From: CAVAWX01 sp963642995
GTDB lineage: Bacteria; Actinomycetota; Coriobacteriia; Coriobacteriales; QAMH01
Direction: 5' to 3'
NCBI GenBank assembly: GCA_963642995.1
Contig: CAVIIZ010000002.1
Location: forward strand, 1-64,000
DNA length: 64,000 nt
Shown here: piece by piece, positions 17,613 through 26,515 of the stretch
Layout: each line of letters opens with the position of its first letter
Position numbering within the stretch: the first letter of the stretch is position 1
Notes under the pieces: generated by a model
The model's input: the letters and a program-made list of their open reading frames with translations, nothing else
Told to the model about the DNA's origin: nothing
The model's database searches: none
Made by a program: the position numbers and the translations under genes

Positions 17613-17651
17613 CGCCGGGGCATGCAATCGCGACGAGAGAGGACGAGCCGC

Positions 17652-18800
17652 ATGTACTACCACGATTTCAAGGGCAAGAAGATTTCCGCGCTCGGCATGG
17701 GCGCGATGCGCCTGCCCGTCATAGACGGCGACGAGGCCAGGATAGACGTGCGCGCCGCGCACGAGATGGCGCGCTATGCCCATGGGCACGGGGTGAACTA
17801 CTTCGACACCGCCTGGGGCTATCACAACGGGCATTCCGAGGAGGTCATGGGCGAGGTCTTGGCCGAATTCGACCGCGACTCCTTCTATCTGGCCGACAAG
17901 TTCCCGGGCTACGACGTGTCCAACTTCGGCAAGCACGCCGAGATCTTCTCCGAGCAGCTGCAGCGCTGCCGCGTGGACCGCTTCGACTTCTACCTCATCC
18001 ACAACGTCTGCGAGGCCAACATCGAGCACTATCTCGACGAGGGGAGATACGGCACGCTCGGCTACTTCAAGCAGCAGCGCGACGCGGGCAAGATCTCGCA
18101 TCTGGGCTTTTCCGTGCACGGCACCTTCGACACCTTCAGGCGCTTCATGGACGCCTACGGCGACGACATGGAGTTTTGCCAGATACAGCTGAACTACGAG
18201 GACTGGGAGTTCCAAGACGCGCGCGCGAAGGTCGCCTACTGCGAAGAGCGCGGGCTGCCCGTCATCGCGATGGAGCCGTTGCGCGGCGGCGTCTTGTGCA
18301 AGCTCTCCCCCGAGCACCGCGCCCGCCTGGACGCGCTGCGCCCCGGCCTCACCGACGCGCGATGGGCGTTTCGCTGGCTGCAGGGCATCGACTCGGTCCT
18401 CACGGTCTTGGGCGGCATGAGCGACATGGAGCAGATGGTCGAAAACGTCGAGACCTTCTCTGCGCCCGAGCCGCCCTCCGAAGAGGAGCGCCGCGTGCTC
18501 GAGGCCATCGGAGACGAGATGGCGCATGCCAAGGGGCTGCCGTGCACGGCATGCCGCTATTGCACCGACCATTGCCCTCGAGGCCTCGACATCCCGCGCC
18601 TGATCTACCTCTACAACGAGCAGCTCTCGCGCGAGTCCGGTCGCTTCATCACGCCCATGGCCTACAAGGCGCTGCCCGATGCCGGAAAGCCCGACGCCTG
18701 CACCGCCTGCGGCGCCTGCCACGACGTGTGCCCGCAGGCCCTGGCCATCCCCGAGTTTCTGGCCGAGTTCGCGGCGGCGATGAACAAGAAGAAGGAGTAG
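17652..18800 (+). CDS. aldo/keto reductase with C-terminal ferredoxin domain
   Basis: This 382-residue protein joins an aldo/keto reductase barrel to a C-terminal 4Fe-4S region. The barrel shows GMGAMRLP, the active-site FDTAWGYHNGHSE with Asp and Tyr, and a KF segment carrying the catalytic Lys. The C-terminal 85 residues have CTACRYCTDHCP and CTACGACHDVCP, two sets of cluster ligands. This architecture is common in strict anaerobes, where electrons may come from ferredoxin rather than free NADPH; substrates are unknown. The ATG at 17652 has AGAGGA about nine bases upstream and gives the usual N-terminus. An upstream in-frame ATG at 17622 is less likely. Confidence 0.9.
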   Translation: MYYHDFKGKKISALGMGAMRLPVIDGDEARIDVRAAHEMARYAHGHGVNYFDTAWGYHNGHSEEVMGEVLAEFDRDSFYLADKFPGYDVSNFGKHAEIFSEQLQRCRVDRFDFYLIHNVCEANIEHYLDEGRYGTLGYFKQQRDAGKISHLGFSVHGTFDTFRRFMDAYGDDMEFCQIQLNYEDWEFQDARAKVAYCEERGLPVIAMEPLRGGVLCKLSPEHRARLDALRPGLTDARWAFRWLQGIDSVLTVLGGMSDMEQMVENVETFSAPEPPSEEERRVLEAIGDEMAHAKGLPCTACRYCTDHCPRGLDIPRLIYLYNEQLSRESGRFITPMAYKALPDAGKPDACTACGACHDVCPQALAIPEFLAEFAAAMNKKKE

Positions 18801-18852
18801 CGGGCAGGGTTTTTGCCGCCCGGCGCGCGGCGCATGCGGCATGCGCGCCGCG

Positions 18853-18861
18853 TGCTAAGCT
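18853..18861 (+). promoter_or_regulatory. extended -10 element for the GNAT gene
   Basis: TGCTAAGCT matches TG-N-TANNNT and lies 39 bases before the ATG at 18901, which has AAGGAGG immediately upstream. It matches the elements before metK and the response regulator. Confidence 0.45.
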
Positions 18862-18900
18862 GTGGAAGGCGGAAACGGACGCGCGACGCAAGGAGGGCAT

Positions 18901-19440
18901 ATGTCGCTCAGGATTCAGGAAGTGCGCAAGGGCTCGCAGATCTCGGAAAACGTCAAGTGCCTCATGCAGGCGGTGTTTCCCGAAGACGAGCTCGTCTCCT
19001 ACCGGATGCTTTTAGACCTCGCGGAAAAGCCCGGCGTCTTCTTCCAGGCGTTTTTCGACGAGGACGATTTCTGCGGCCTTGCCTACTGGCTGGAGCGCGA
19101 CGGCTTGGTCTACCTGCTCTACCTGGCCGTGTCGCCCACCATCCAGTCCAAGGGCTACGGCACGCGGATACTGAACAGCCTGAAGCTGCAAAACCCGGGC
19201 AAGACCATCATGCTCGAGGCCGAATCCGTCCGCGAGGCGGCCGACAACGCCTCCCAGCGCCGCCGCCGCATCGCCTTCTACGAGAAAAACGGCTTCGAGG
19301 TGCTGGATTTCCGCGTCGACGACGACGGGCGCATCTACGACGCGCTCGCCTTCGCGGGCCGTCCCGCCGGCGCGGATTTCATCTCCTTGCTCGAGCATTT
19401 CTCGCCCGAGATGGCCTCTGTCGTCCAGATCGTCGACTAG
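18901..19440 (+). CDS. GNAT-family N-acetyltransferase
   Basis: This 179-residue protein has the acetyl-CoA-binding motif A of the GNAT fold, QSKGYGTRIL, following the typical beta-strand segment LYLLYLAVSP. The later segment RIAFYEKNGFE is the usual motif B. It transfers an acetyl group from acetyl-CoA to an unknown amine, which may be small-molecule, peptide or protein. An AAGGAGG site lies just before the ATG. It has its own promoter-like element and is followed 25 bases later by a class I amidotransferase gene, with which it may be cotranscribed. Confidence 0.88.
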   Translation: MSLRIQEVRKGSQISENVKCLMQAVFPEDELVSYRMLLDLAEKPGVFFQAFFDEDDFCGLAYWLERDGLVYLLYLAVSPTIQSKGYGTRILNSLKLQNPGKTIMLEAESVREAADNASQRRRRIAFYEKNGFEVLDFRVDDDGRIYDALAFAGRPAGADFISLLEHFSPEMASVVQIVD

Positions 19441-19465
19441 CGGCCGGGGCGGGGGAGTTTCGCGC

Positions 19466-20377
19466 ATGGACATCTCGGAGCGCGAGCGGCGGCGCATCGA
19501 CGAGGCGGCGGCGCAGATAGCCTGCACGCGCCCGCAGCCGCCCGTGATAGGCATCGTGCCCACGCAGATGCCCGCCGAGCACATCCTCCGCGTGAACGAC
19601 CACTACATCAACGCCATCGTCTTGGCGGGCGGCGTGCCCCTGATCTTGCCGATCACCCGCGACTCGCGCGTCTACGACCGCCTGCTTCGGGTGGTGGACG
19701 GATTCGTCTTGACGGGCGGCCAGGACGTGGACCCCGAGCGCTACGGCATCGCGGCCGACGCGCCCGCCTACGGCAAGCTCGGCGAGATCACCCCGATGCG
19801 CGACGGGGTGGAAAACCTGATCCTCGAGTTCGCGTTGCGCGCCGACGTGCCGCTTTTGGGCACGTGCCGCGGGATGCAGACGATGAACGTCTTTTTCGGC
19901 GGCAGCCTCTACCTGGACCTGCCCAGCGAGTTTCGCGGCGTCGACTCGATCACGCGCGAGCCGCTTGCCCACTGGCAGTCCGAGCCCGCCGACCAGACCT
20001 CGCACTACATCTCCATCAAGCGCGGCACGAAGCTGCACGCCGTCCTCGGTGCCGACACGGCCGCCGCCAACTCCTTTCACCACCAGGGGGTTAAAGAGCT
20101 GGGACGCGGGCTGTCGGCGGTCGCCTGGGCAAGCGACGGGCTGGTGGAGGCCGTCGAGGTGGAGGAGCGCACCTTCATGCTGGGCGTGCAATGGCATCCG
20201 GAGTTCTTCTTCACCGAGCGCCACATGGGAAACCTTTTCGCGCTGCTGGTAAACGAGGCGGCCATCGCGCGTTCGAGCGGCAGGCTGGAGGGCGCGGGCG
20301 AGGTGCTGGACGGCCTCGACGCGATGGCCGGCTCCTGCGACATGCGCAGGATGCTCGCGGGGCGCATGTGCCGTTGA
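19466..20377 (+). CDS. gamma-glutamyl-gamma-aminobutyrate hydrolase-family class I amidotransferase
   Basis: This 303-residue protein belongs to peptidase family C26 (PuuD-like). The nucleophile is C134 in LGTCRGMQTMNV, and the His-Glu pair is in GVQWHPE near residue 240. The GG(Q)DVDP oxyanion region at residue 85 also fits. Family members hydrolyse gamma-glutamyl amides such as gamma-glutamyl-GABA. It is longer than PuuD (about 250 residues) owing to an N-terminal helix and a C-terminal extension of about 45 residues. GGGGGAG lies nine bases before the ATG. No polyamine or GABA genes are nearby, so the physiological substrate is open. Confidence 0.87.
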   Translation: MDISERERRRIDEAAAQIACTRPQPPVIGIVPTQMPAEHILRVNDHYINAIVLAGGVPLILPITRDSRVYDRLLRVVDGFVLTGGQDVDPERYGIAADAPAYGKLGEITPMRDGVENLILEFALRADVPLLGTCRGMQTMNVFFGGSLYLDLPSEFRGVDSITREPLAHWQSEPADQTSHYISIKRGTKLHAVLGADTAAANSFHHQGVKELGRGLSAVAWASDGLVEAVEVEERTFMLGVQWHPEFFFTERHMGNLFALLVNEAAIARSSGRLEGAGEVLDGLDAMAGSCDMRRMLAGRMCR

Positions 20378-20420
20378 CCTCTGCAAGGCGGATGCGAAGG
20401 AAAGGCGTCCTCGCGCGGCT

Positions 20421-21302
20421 TCAGGCGCGCTTGAAGACGAGGTAGCGGTTCGCGTGGCCGCCGCGCCCGTCGGCTCGAAAATCCGCGGCCAGACGCGCGG
20501 CATGCGGTCCTTTCGGCAGGCCCGCGAGGCGCTCGATCTCCGCGTCGGAGAAGTGGTGGCAGTAGCGCCATGCGCCCGGCGTGCCCTGCCAGCCCAAGAT
20601 GTAGTCGCCCGCCCCCAGCTCGTCGGGGTCTATCTCCAGCTCGGCGCAGGCTTGCGCGGTCGATGCGGCCGCCCTTTCGCGCGCGTCGTCGTCGGCGGCG
20701 AACTGCCACAGCGTGACGAAGACCAGCCCGCCCGGGCGCACGCTTTGCACGAGGGCGTCCAGCAGGCGCTTTCTCCACAAAAACTGCGGCACATGGTGAA
20801 AGAAGCCGAAGCACACGGCGGCGTCGCAGACGGGCGCCTCGAGCGCATCTGCCAAGGCCCGCTCGGTTTGCAGCGCCTCCACGATATCGAGATGCTGGTA
20901 GGCCAGCTCGCCTGCCGCGCCCATTGCGCGAGCCAGGTCCAAGACCAGTGCCTCGTCGCCGTCCACGGCATGCGCAGACACCGGAAGGGCCGGGTGCGCC
21001 TCGTGCATGAAGCGCTCGAAGCGCAGGTTGCCGCAGGCGAGGTCGAGCAGCTCCAGGCCGCAGCCCGCGTCTTTCGTCTCGCCGTATCCGCCCGCGCCGC
21101 CGCGCATCCGGCTGTCCGCGTTGCCGCGCCCGTCACCTGCCCCGTGCCCGGCCCGGCCGCGTGCGGCCAGCTCGACGAGCATGTCCGCGCAGCGGTACCA
21201 CCCCGCCCAGGGCTTTACGCGCGTCGCGGAAAACGACTCTCCTTGCGCGGCGTAGAAGCGCGAGGTCGCCCGCGCCAGTTTCTCTGCGGTCTCCTTGTCC
21301 AT
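20421..21302 (-). CDS. class I SAM-dependent methyltransferase
   Basis: This 293-residue protein has the SAM-binding motif I (ELLDLACGNLRFERF), an acidic motif II region (AHAVDGDEAL) and the post-motif CFGFFHHVP that is common in small-molecule methyltransferases. An insert rich in Gly, Arg and Ala at residues about 48-80 separates the N-terminal helices from motif I. The substrate is unknown. The ATG at 21302 is preferred over an upstream one at 21335: a TACAAT hexamer ends eight bases before it on the minus strand and there is no ribosome-binding site, so the transcript is probably leaderless. The gene is divergent from the WecA/TagO-like gene, 50 bases away. Confidence 0.85.
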   Translation of the reverse strand: MDKETAEKLARATSRFYAAQGESFSATRVKPWAGWYRCADMLVELAARGRAGHGAGDGRGNADSRMRGGAGGYGETKDAGCGLELLDLACGNLRFERFMHEAHPALPVSAHAVDGDEALVLDLARAMGAAGELAYQHLDIVEALQTERALADALEAPVCDAAVCFGFFHHVPQFLWRKRLLDALVQSVRPGGLVFVTLWQFAADDDARERAAASTAQACAELEIDPDELGAGDYILGWQGTPGAWRYCHHFSDAEIERLAGLPKGPHAARLAADFRADGRGGHANRYLVFKRA

Positions 21303-21310
21303 AGCGCGCC

Positions 21311-21345
21311 ATTGTAGCGCCCCCGCGCCGCACATGCGCTAAACT
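21311..21345. promoter_or_regulatory. divergent leaderless promoter pair
   Basis: On the minus strand TACAAT (complement of 21311-21316) lies eight bases before the methyltransferase ATG. On the plus strand TAAACT (21340-21345) lies seven bases before the ATG at 21353. Both are preceded by GCGC, and neither gene has a Shine-Dalgarno sequence. Transcription should begin at or next to each start codon. The two hexamers lie within 35 bp, so the promoters probably compete or share a regulator. Confidence 0.6.
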
Positions 21346-21352
21346 ACACGCC

Positions 21353-22681
21353 ATGCTTACCTGGTGGCACTATCTCGTCTCCTTTTGCGTGGCCCTGCTC
21401 TCGACGGCGCTGCTCGTGCCCGCCGTGCGCAGCTTCGCCATCCGCCACGGCATCGTGGACAAGCCGGGCGGGCGGCGCGTGAACAAGACGGCCGTCCCGC
21501 GCATGGGCGGCGTCGCCATGTTCCTCGGCCTGCTTGTGGCCGTCGTCGTCGAGTACATATGCGATGCGGCCGGCGTCTGGACCGGCCCCATCGTCGCCGG
21601 CGGCGCCTTCAACGGAAAGCTCTTGGGCGTGCTGGCAGGCCTTGCCTGCATCACGGCCGTGGGCGTGGCAGACGACGTGCGATCCCTGCCGCCGTGGCTC
21701 AAGCTCGCAGGCCAGATCCTCGCCGCGTGCGTCATAGCCTTCACGGGCACCCTGCTCTCCAACTTCAAGATCCCCTTCACCAACATGGTCATAGGCCTCG
21801 GGCTGTGGGCATACCCCATCACCATCGTCTACCTCGTCGCCTTCGCCAACATCATCAACCTCATAGACGGCCTGGACGGCCTGGCTGCCGGCATCACGGG
21901 CATCTCGGCGCTGTCGTTGTTCGTCCTCACCGTCGGCCTCATGCGCAACGACGCCGCCCTCGTGGCCATCATCCTCGTCGGCATCTGCGTGGGCTTCCTC
22001 TTCTACAACTTCAACCCGGCCTCCATCTTCATGGGAGATTCCGGCAGCCTGCTCATCGGCATGATGCTCGGCACGGTCAGCCTGCTGGGCGCGGCGCGCT
22101 TCTCGTCGATCACGGCCCTGGCGGTGCCCATCGTCATCGCCGGCGTGCCCGTCATCGACACCTTCTCGGCCATCATCCGCCGGCTGCGCGGCCACCAGCG
22201 CATCGACCAGCCCGACACCGGCCACATCCACCACCGCCTGCTGCGGCGCGGCTTCACCCAGCGCAAGGCCGTGCTCGTCATCTACGCGTGGACGGCCGTC
22301 CTGTGCGTGGGCGCGACGCTTCTGTGGAGCACCGAGGGCGCGTTGAAGTACGGCCTGCTCCTCGTGTTGCTCGCCGCCTCGGCCTTCATCATCCACTACC
22401 TCGGGCTGTTCGGGCCGGTGCTGCAGCACACGAAGGCGGATGCGCCGGATGCGGGCGCGGGCGGGGGAGAGGGCGCGCACGACGCGCATGGCGCGCATGA
22501 TGCGGGCGCCGAGGCGGGCGGCCCTGGGAAAGGCGCGGACGCGGGTGCGGGAGACGGCACAGGCGGCGAGGCGGGCGCCGAAGATGCAGCCGGCGCACAC
22601 GGCGGGGCGGATGCCGCAGACGGCGGGGCGGCTTGCGGATGCGGCGATGCTGCAGGCCCGCGCGGGGCGCACGCACGGTGA
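21353..22681 (+). CDS. undecaprenyl-phosphate sugar-1-phosphate transferase (WecA/TagO/MraY family)
   Basis: This 442-residue integral membrane enzyme transfers a sugar-1-phosphate, usually GlcNAc-1-P, from a UDP donor to undecaprenyl phosphate, starting wall polymer or glycan synthesis. Family motifs are present: VADDVRSLPPW, NIINLIDGLDGLAAG, FNPASIFMGDSGSLLIG and the HIHHRLL histidine motif that separates WecA/TagO from MraY. About ten hydrophobic segments are seen. The last 90 residues are a Gly/Ala/Asp/His-rich low-complexity tail predicted to be cytoplasmic. The transcript appears leaderless. uvrC starts inside its stop codon (GTGA overlap), so the two are translationally coupled. Confidence 0.92.
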   Translation: MLTWWHYLVSFCVALLSTALLVPAVRSFAIRHGIVDKPGGRRVNKTAVPRMGGVAMFLGLLVAVVVEYICDAAGVWTGPIVAGGAFNGKLLGVLAGLACITAVGVADDVRSLPPWLKLAGQILAACVIAFTGTLLSNFKIPFTNMVIGLGLWAYPITIVYLVAFANIINLIDGLDGLAAGITGISALSLFVLTVGLMRNDAALVAIILVGICVGFLFYNFNPASIFMGDSGSLLIGMMLGTVSLLGAARFSSITALAVPIVIAGVPVIDTFSAIIRRLRGHQRIDQPDTGHIHHRLLRRGFTQRKAVLVIYAWTAVLCVGATLLWSTEGALKYGLLLVLLAASAFIIHYLGLFGPVLQHTKADAPDAGAGGGEGAHDAHGAHDAGAEAGGPGKGADAGAGDGTGGEAGAEDAAGAHGGADAADGGAACGCGDAAGPRGAHAR

Positions 22682-24573
22682 GCGGGCGCCTGCCCGGCAT
22701 ACGCGAGCAGCTGAAAAGCGTTCCGGAGAAGCCCGGCTGCTATCTGTGGAAGGACGCGGACGGCTCCATCCTCTACGTGGGCAAGGCGGTGAACCTGCGC
22801 GCGCGCATGTCCCAGTATGTGAACGGCTCCGACGAGCGGGCGAAGATCCCCTTGATGATGGAGCAGGTGGCAAGTTTCGACTACGTCGTCGTGGACAACG
22901 AGACCGAGTCGCTGGTGCTGGAGAAAAACCTCATCCAGCAGCACCACCCGCCCTTCAACGTGGACTACCGCGACAACAAGAGCTACCCCTATATCGCCAT
23001 CACGGAAGACGACGTCTACCCGGCCATCAAGTACACGCGCGAGAAGCACCGCAAGGGCACGCGCTACTTCGGGCCCTACACCGACGCCCGCGCCGCCCGC
23101 GAGACCGTGGACACCCTGCGCCGCATCGTGCCCTTGTGCCGCACGAGCTGCGACCGTTACCGCGCCATGAGGCGAAGGCTCTCCGCCGGGCATGCGCCGA
23201 AACCCGACGACAGGGCCTGCTTCGACTACCACATAGGGCACGGGCTGGGCCCTTGCTGCGCCGCCATCGCCCCCGAAGACTACGCGCCCTACGTGGAGCG
23301 CGCCGAGCGTTTCCTGAGCGGAAAGCGCGACGAGTTCGCCCGCGAGCTGGCCTGCGAGATGGACGCGGCCGCCGCCGAGCTGGACTTCGAGCGCGCCGCC
23401 CGCATACGCGACAGGCTGCAGGCGGTCCAGGCGCTGCGCGAGAAGCAGAAGGCCGTGCTCGAGTCCGCCATCGACGCCGACATCGTGGGTTTTTTCCGCG
23501 AGGAGACCATCGGCGCGGCGCATGTGTTCGTGGTGCGCGAGGGGCGTGTGATCGTCTCGAACGATTTCATCTTGGACAAGGGCCTCGACGTGGACGCCGA
23601 CGAGTTCGCCGGGCAGTTCCTCGCCCGCTACTACGACGGCACCGACGAGCTTCCCCACGAGGTGGTGCTGGCCGAGGCCTTGCCGCAGGACCTGGCGCGT
23701 CCCCTGGAGAGCTGGCTGACCGAGCGCCTGGCCTCGCCGCACGGCGCCCGCGTGCGCGTGACGGTGCCCAAGCGCGGCGCCCGCCACGAGCTGCTGCGCC
23801 TTGCCGAGACCAACGCGCGCCATGCCCTCATGCGCTTCAAGGTGCGCACCCGCTACGACGAGGAGCGCATCGACATGGCGCTGCTCCAGCTGGAAAGCGC
23901 GCTGGCCCTGCCCGCGCCGCCCATGCGCATCGAGTGCTTCGACGTCTCGACCATGCACGGCAACTACTCCGTGGCAAGCATGGTCGTCTTCACAGCCGGA
24001 CGCCCCGACAAATCGCAGTACCGCCGCTTCAAGATACGCCGCGATTTCGACGAGGCCAACGACTTCGAGATGATGGCCGAGGTGCTGGGCAGGCGCTATG
24101 CCCCCGAGCGAATGGCCGACGGGCGTTTCGGCGCACGCCCCGACCTGCTCATACTCGACGGCGGCAAACCGCAGCTGAGCGCCGCGCTGCGCCAGCTCGA
24201 CGCGCTGGGCCTCGACATCCCGGCGGCCGGGCTGGCGAAAAAAGACGAGGAGTTGTTCGTGCCCTGGGACGTGGCCGGCCCGGTCGTGCTCCCGTCCGGC
24301 TCGCCGTCGCTGTATCTGGTCAAGCGCGTGCGCGACGAGGCGCACCGCTTCGCCATCACCTTCCACCGCGAGCTGCGCGACAAGGGGATGGTGGCGTCGG
24401 TGCTCGACGAGGTGCCGGGCTTGGGGCCTGCGCGCAAGAAGGCGCTGCTGAAGAAATTCGGCAGCGTGAAGAAGATGCGCGCCGCGACCCTCGACGAGCT
24501 CGCCGCCACCCCCGGCGTTCCCCGCAAGGTCGCCGAGGACCTCCACGCCGTCATGCTCGACCTCGAGGGCTAG
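22678..24573 (+). CDS. uvrC: excinuclease ABC subunit C
   Basis: UvrC cuts the damaged strand on both sides of a lesion after UvrA and UvrB load. This 631-residue protein has the N-terminal GIY-YIG nuclease (GCYLWKDADGSILYVGKAVNLRAR), the UVR motif that binds UvrB (around ELDFERAARIRDRL, residue 240), the RNase H-like nuclease domain (ECFDVSTMHGNYSVASMV; LLILDGGKPQ) and two C-terminal helix-hairpin-helix motifs (VPGLGPARKKALL, TPGVPRKVAED). A cysteine pair is seen near residue 200 (GPCCAAI). Translation starts at a GTG that overlaps the upstream stop by four bases. Confidence 0.97.
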   Translation: MSGRLPGIREQLKSVPEKPGCYLWKDADGSILYVGKAVNLRARMSQYVNGSDERAKIPLMMEQVASFDYVVVDNETESLVLEKNLIQQHHPPFNVDYRDNKSYPYIAITEDDVYPAIKYTREKHRKGTRYFGPYTDARAARETVDTLRRIVPLCRTSCDRYRAMRRRLSAGHAPKPDDRACFDYHIGHGLGPCCAAIAPEDYAPYVERAERFLSGKRDEFARELACEMDAAAAELDFERAARIRDRLQAVQALREKQKAVLESAIDADIVGFFREETIGAAHVFVVREGRVIVSNDFILDKGLDVDADEFAGQFLARYYDGTDELPHEVVLAEALPQDLARPLESWLTERLASPHGARVRVTVPKRGARHELLRLAETNARHALMRFKVRTRYDEERIDMALLQLESALALPAPPMRIECFDVSTMHGNYSVASMVVFTAGRPDKSQYRRFKIRRDFDEANDFEMMAEVLGRRYAPERMADGRFGARPDLLILDGGKPQLSAALRQLDALGLDIPAAGLAKKDEELFVPWDVAGPVVLPSGSPSLYLVKRVRDEAHRFAITFHRELRDKGMVASVLDEVPGLGPARKKALLKKFGSVKKMRAATLDELAATPGVPRKVAEDLHAVMLDLEG

Positions 24574-24681
24574 CCCTGCCGTGCGGGCAGCCCGCCGGCG
24601 CCGGTGCCGCTGCATCCCCTCTGCCGAACAGCCCCGCGGCGGCGCAGCCTGTCGGCCGGGCATGTGGAAACTGGATAAAAA

Positions 24682-24731
24682 TGGGAATGGTATTCCCAAA
24701 ATTGACTTCGCCATAGCCTGCCTGCGATAAT
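24682..24731 (+). promoter_or_regulatory. promoter with palindromic operator before the DUF4143 ATPase
   Basis: TTGACT (24702-24707) and GATAAT (24726-24731) are spaced 18 bases apart. Immediately upstream is a perfect palindrome, TGGGAAT-ggt-ATTCCCA (24682-24698), in an AT-richer stretch. It could bind a dimeric repressor or activator next to the -35 box. The ATG at 24760 has a GAGGAGGG site. Confidence 0.6.
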
Positions 24732-24759
24732 GGGCTCCTGAATCAGAGGAGGGTCGACC

Positions 24760-25974
24760 ATGTACATCGAACGCGAGATCGAGGCGACACTCGATGCGAT
24801 GCTAGCCCAGGGCAAGGTCGTGCTCGTCACCGGCGCGCGCCAGGTCGGGAAGACGACCATGCTGAGACAGCATCTGGGCGACGCCTTCGCCTACTCCACC
24901 ATGGACGATGCCCGCGACCGCGCGCTCGCCTTGACTGACGCGGCCTTGTTCTTCGACTCGAAGGCCCTCCCGCTCGTCATCGACGAGATACAGCGCGCGC
25001 CCGAGCTGTTCCTTTCCGTGAAGCTGCTCGTCGACCAATCGGACGAGAAGGGGCAGGTCGTCCTCACCGGCTCGCAGACCTACCACCTGATGAAGGGCGT
25101 GAGCGAGTCGCTTTCCGGAAGAATCAGGACCTTGCAGATGCCGGGGCTGAGCTTGAGGGAGCTTTCGGGGGGCGCCGTGAAATCGCGCGCCTATGTGCCC
25201 CGCAGGCTCGATTCCGCCGACTGCGCCCCCGCGCCGGGCTCCGACATCTGGAGCGTCATCCATCGCGGTTCGATGCCCGAGCTGCAAGACCCGGCCGTGG
25301 ACTGGGACCCGTTCTACTCCGATTACGTCTCGACCTACCTCGAACGCGACGTGCGCGACCTCGTGAACGTCAAGGACGAGGCCGGGTTCTACAGCTTCAT
25401 GGTCGCCTGCGCTGCGAGGACCGGCCAGCTCTTCAACGCCTCCGAGGTCGCCGCCGCGGTGGGAATCGACCACAAGACGGCCAAGTCGTGGCTGTCGGTG
25501 CTGCAGGCCTCGAATATCGTGCGGGTGATAGAGCCCTTCTGGCCCAACGTGGACAAGCGCCTGACCAAGATGCCCAAGATCTTCTTCATGGACACGGGGC
25601 TTGCCTGCCACCTGACGAGGTGGACCGGGCCGCAGCAGTTGAAAAACGGCGCCGTGGCAGGCCATATGTTCGAGACCTTCGTGGTGTCGGAGGTGCTCAA
25701 GAGCTACATGAACGCCGGCGCGAACCTGCGCGACGTGTGGTTTTACCGCGACTCGAAGAAACGCGAGATAGACCTGGTGGTCCAAGAGGGGCATGTCCTG
25801 CATCCCGTAGAGGTGAAGACGGCGGCCACCGTGGGCGCCGACGCGTCCAAAAACTTCGGGTGCCTGGAAAAACTGAGCGGCTACGAGGTGGGATTCGGCC
25901 ATGTGGTCTGCCAGGCCAAGGCGCCCTACCTCGTTGCGGAAAAAGTGCAGGCCGTTCCCGTTTGGGCGATCTGA
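24760..25974 (+). CDS. AAA-type ATPase with DUF4143 domain
   Basis: This 404-residue protein starts with a P-loop ATPase domain (VTGARQVGKTTML, Walker B LVIDEIQRAP, sensor VLTGSQ) and ends with a DUF4143 domain, which includes an HTH-like middle and a C-terminal nuclease-like core (EIDLVVQ...HPVEVK with the D...E-x-K pattern). The family is widespread, variable between strains and often lies in accessory islands; its role is not settled. A second complete copy is at 61228 and a truncated one at 62583. Behind it lies a restriction-modification remnant and then a toxin-antitoxin pair, which supports an accessory or defence setting. Confidence 0.9.
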   Translation: MYIEREIEATLDAMLAQGKVVLVTGARQVGKTTMLRQHLGDAFAYSTMDDARDRALALTDAALFFDSKALPLVIDEIQRAPELFLSVKLLVDQSDEKGQVVLTGSQTYHLMKGVSESLSGRIRTLQMPGLSLRELSGGAVKSRAYVPRRLDSADCAPAPGSDIWSVIHRGSMPELQDPAVDWDPFYSDYVSTYLERDVRDLVNVKDEAGFYSFMVACAARTGQLFNASEVAAAVGIDHKTAKSWLSVLQASNIVRVIEPFWPNVDKRLTKMPKIFFMDTGLACHLTRWTGPQQLKNGAVAGHMFETFVVSEVLKSYMNAGANLRDVWFYRDSKKREIDLVVQEGHVLHPVEVKTAATVGADASKNFGCLEKLSGYEVGFGHVVCQAKAPYLVAEKVQAVPVWAI

Positions 25975-26048
25975 ATCCGAGTGAAAACCCAAAGCCGCCG
26001 TCCTGCCCGCCGTCACGCCGTGCAGATGAAGGGAAGCCGTCGCGTGCC

Positions 26049-26261
26049 GCCTCCTGCATCGAGGCGGCGCGCGATGCGGGCGGAAAATGCACACTGGCCG
26101 ACATGTACGACCCGGAAAGCGACTTCCTCTACCCGCGCCTGGCCGCCGCGCACGCCGCCCTCGATACGGCCGTGGAGGCGGCCTACGGCGTGGCTTTTGC
26201 CGGCGACGAGGAGCGAATAGTCGCCCACCTCTTCACCCTCTACGCCGCCCTTGCCGCCTGA
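26049..26261 (+). pseudogene. C-terminal remnant of a type IIL (MmeI-like) restriction-modification enzyme
   Basis: About 70 codons encode the characteristic end of large DNA methyltransferase-endonucleases: TLADMYDPESDFLYP, then AAHAALDTAVEAAYG and EERIVAHLFTLYAAL, followed by a stop. In intact proteins this is the last part of a chain of about 900 residues. Nothing family-like precedes it in any frame; the DUF4143 gene ends 75 bases upstream. It is therefore the stump left by a deletion, perhaps when the ATPase gene arrived. Family call is from memory of the conserved tail. The 254 bases after it hold only the toxin-antitoxin promoter. Confidence 0.6.
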
Positions 26262-26431
26262 GCGCCCCTTCGGGCAAGCATGCCGGGCGGCTGAAAGAGC
26301 CCGTCACGCGTCCCCGTACGCAAGAAGACGGCCTTTTCGCCGTCTGCAACCCATACGAGCAGCCAATCTCCGAAATTCACGACGTGTCCGGCTTCACCCG
26401 GCGAAGCGGCCGGGGCGCGGGTCGGAGTCCG

Positions 26432-26460
26432 TTGACGTACGTTTTCGCGTATGCTAGCCT
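26432..26460 (+). promoter_or_regulatory. promoter and operator of the yefM-yoeB pair
   Basis: TTGACG (26432-26437) and TAGCCT (26455-26460) are spaced by 17 bases, and TGC before the -10 extends it. A perfect palindrome ACGTACGT (26435-26442) overlaps the -35, and TACG/CGTA arms flank the spacer. Antitoxins of this family repress their own operon through palindromes, often with a GTAC core, so this is a likely autoregulatory site. Confidence 0.6.
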
Positions 26461-26515
26461 GAAGCACCCTGAAAGCACCCGGGCACGCGGCGGAACACGC
26501 GCAAGGAGGAACCCC

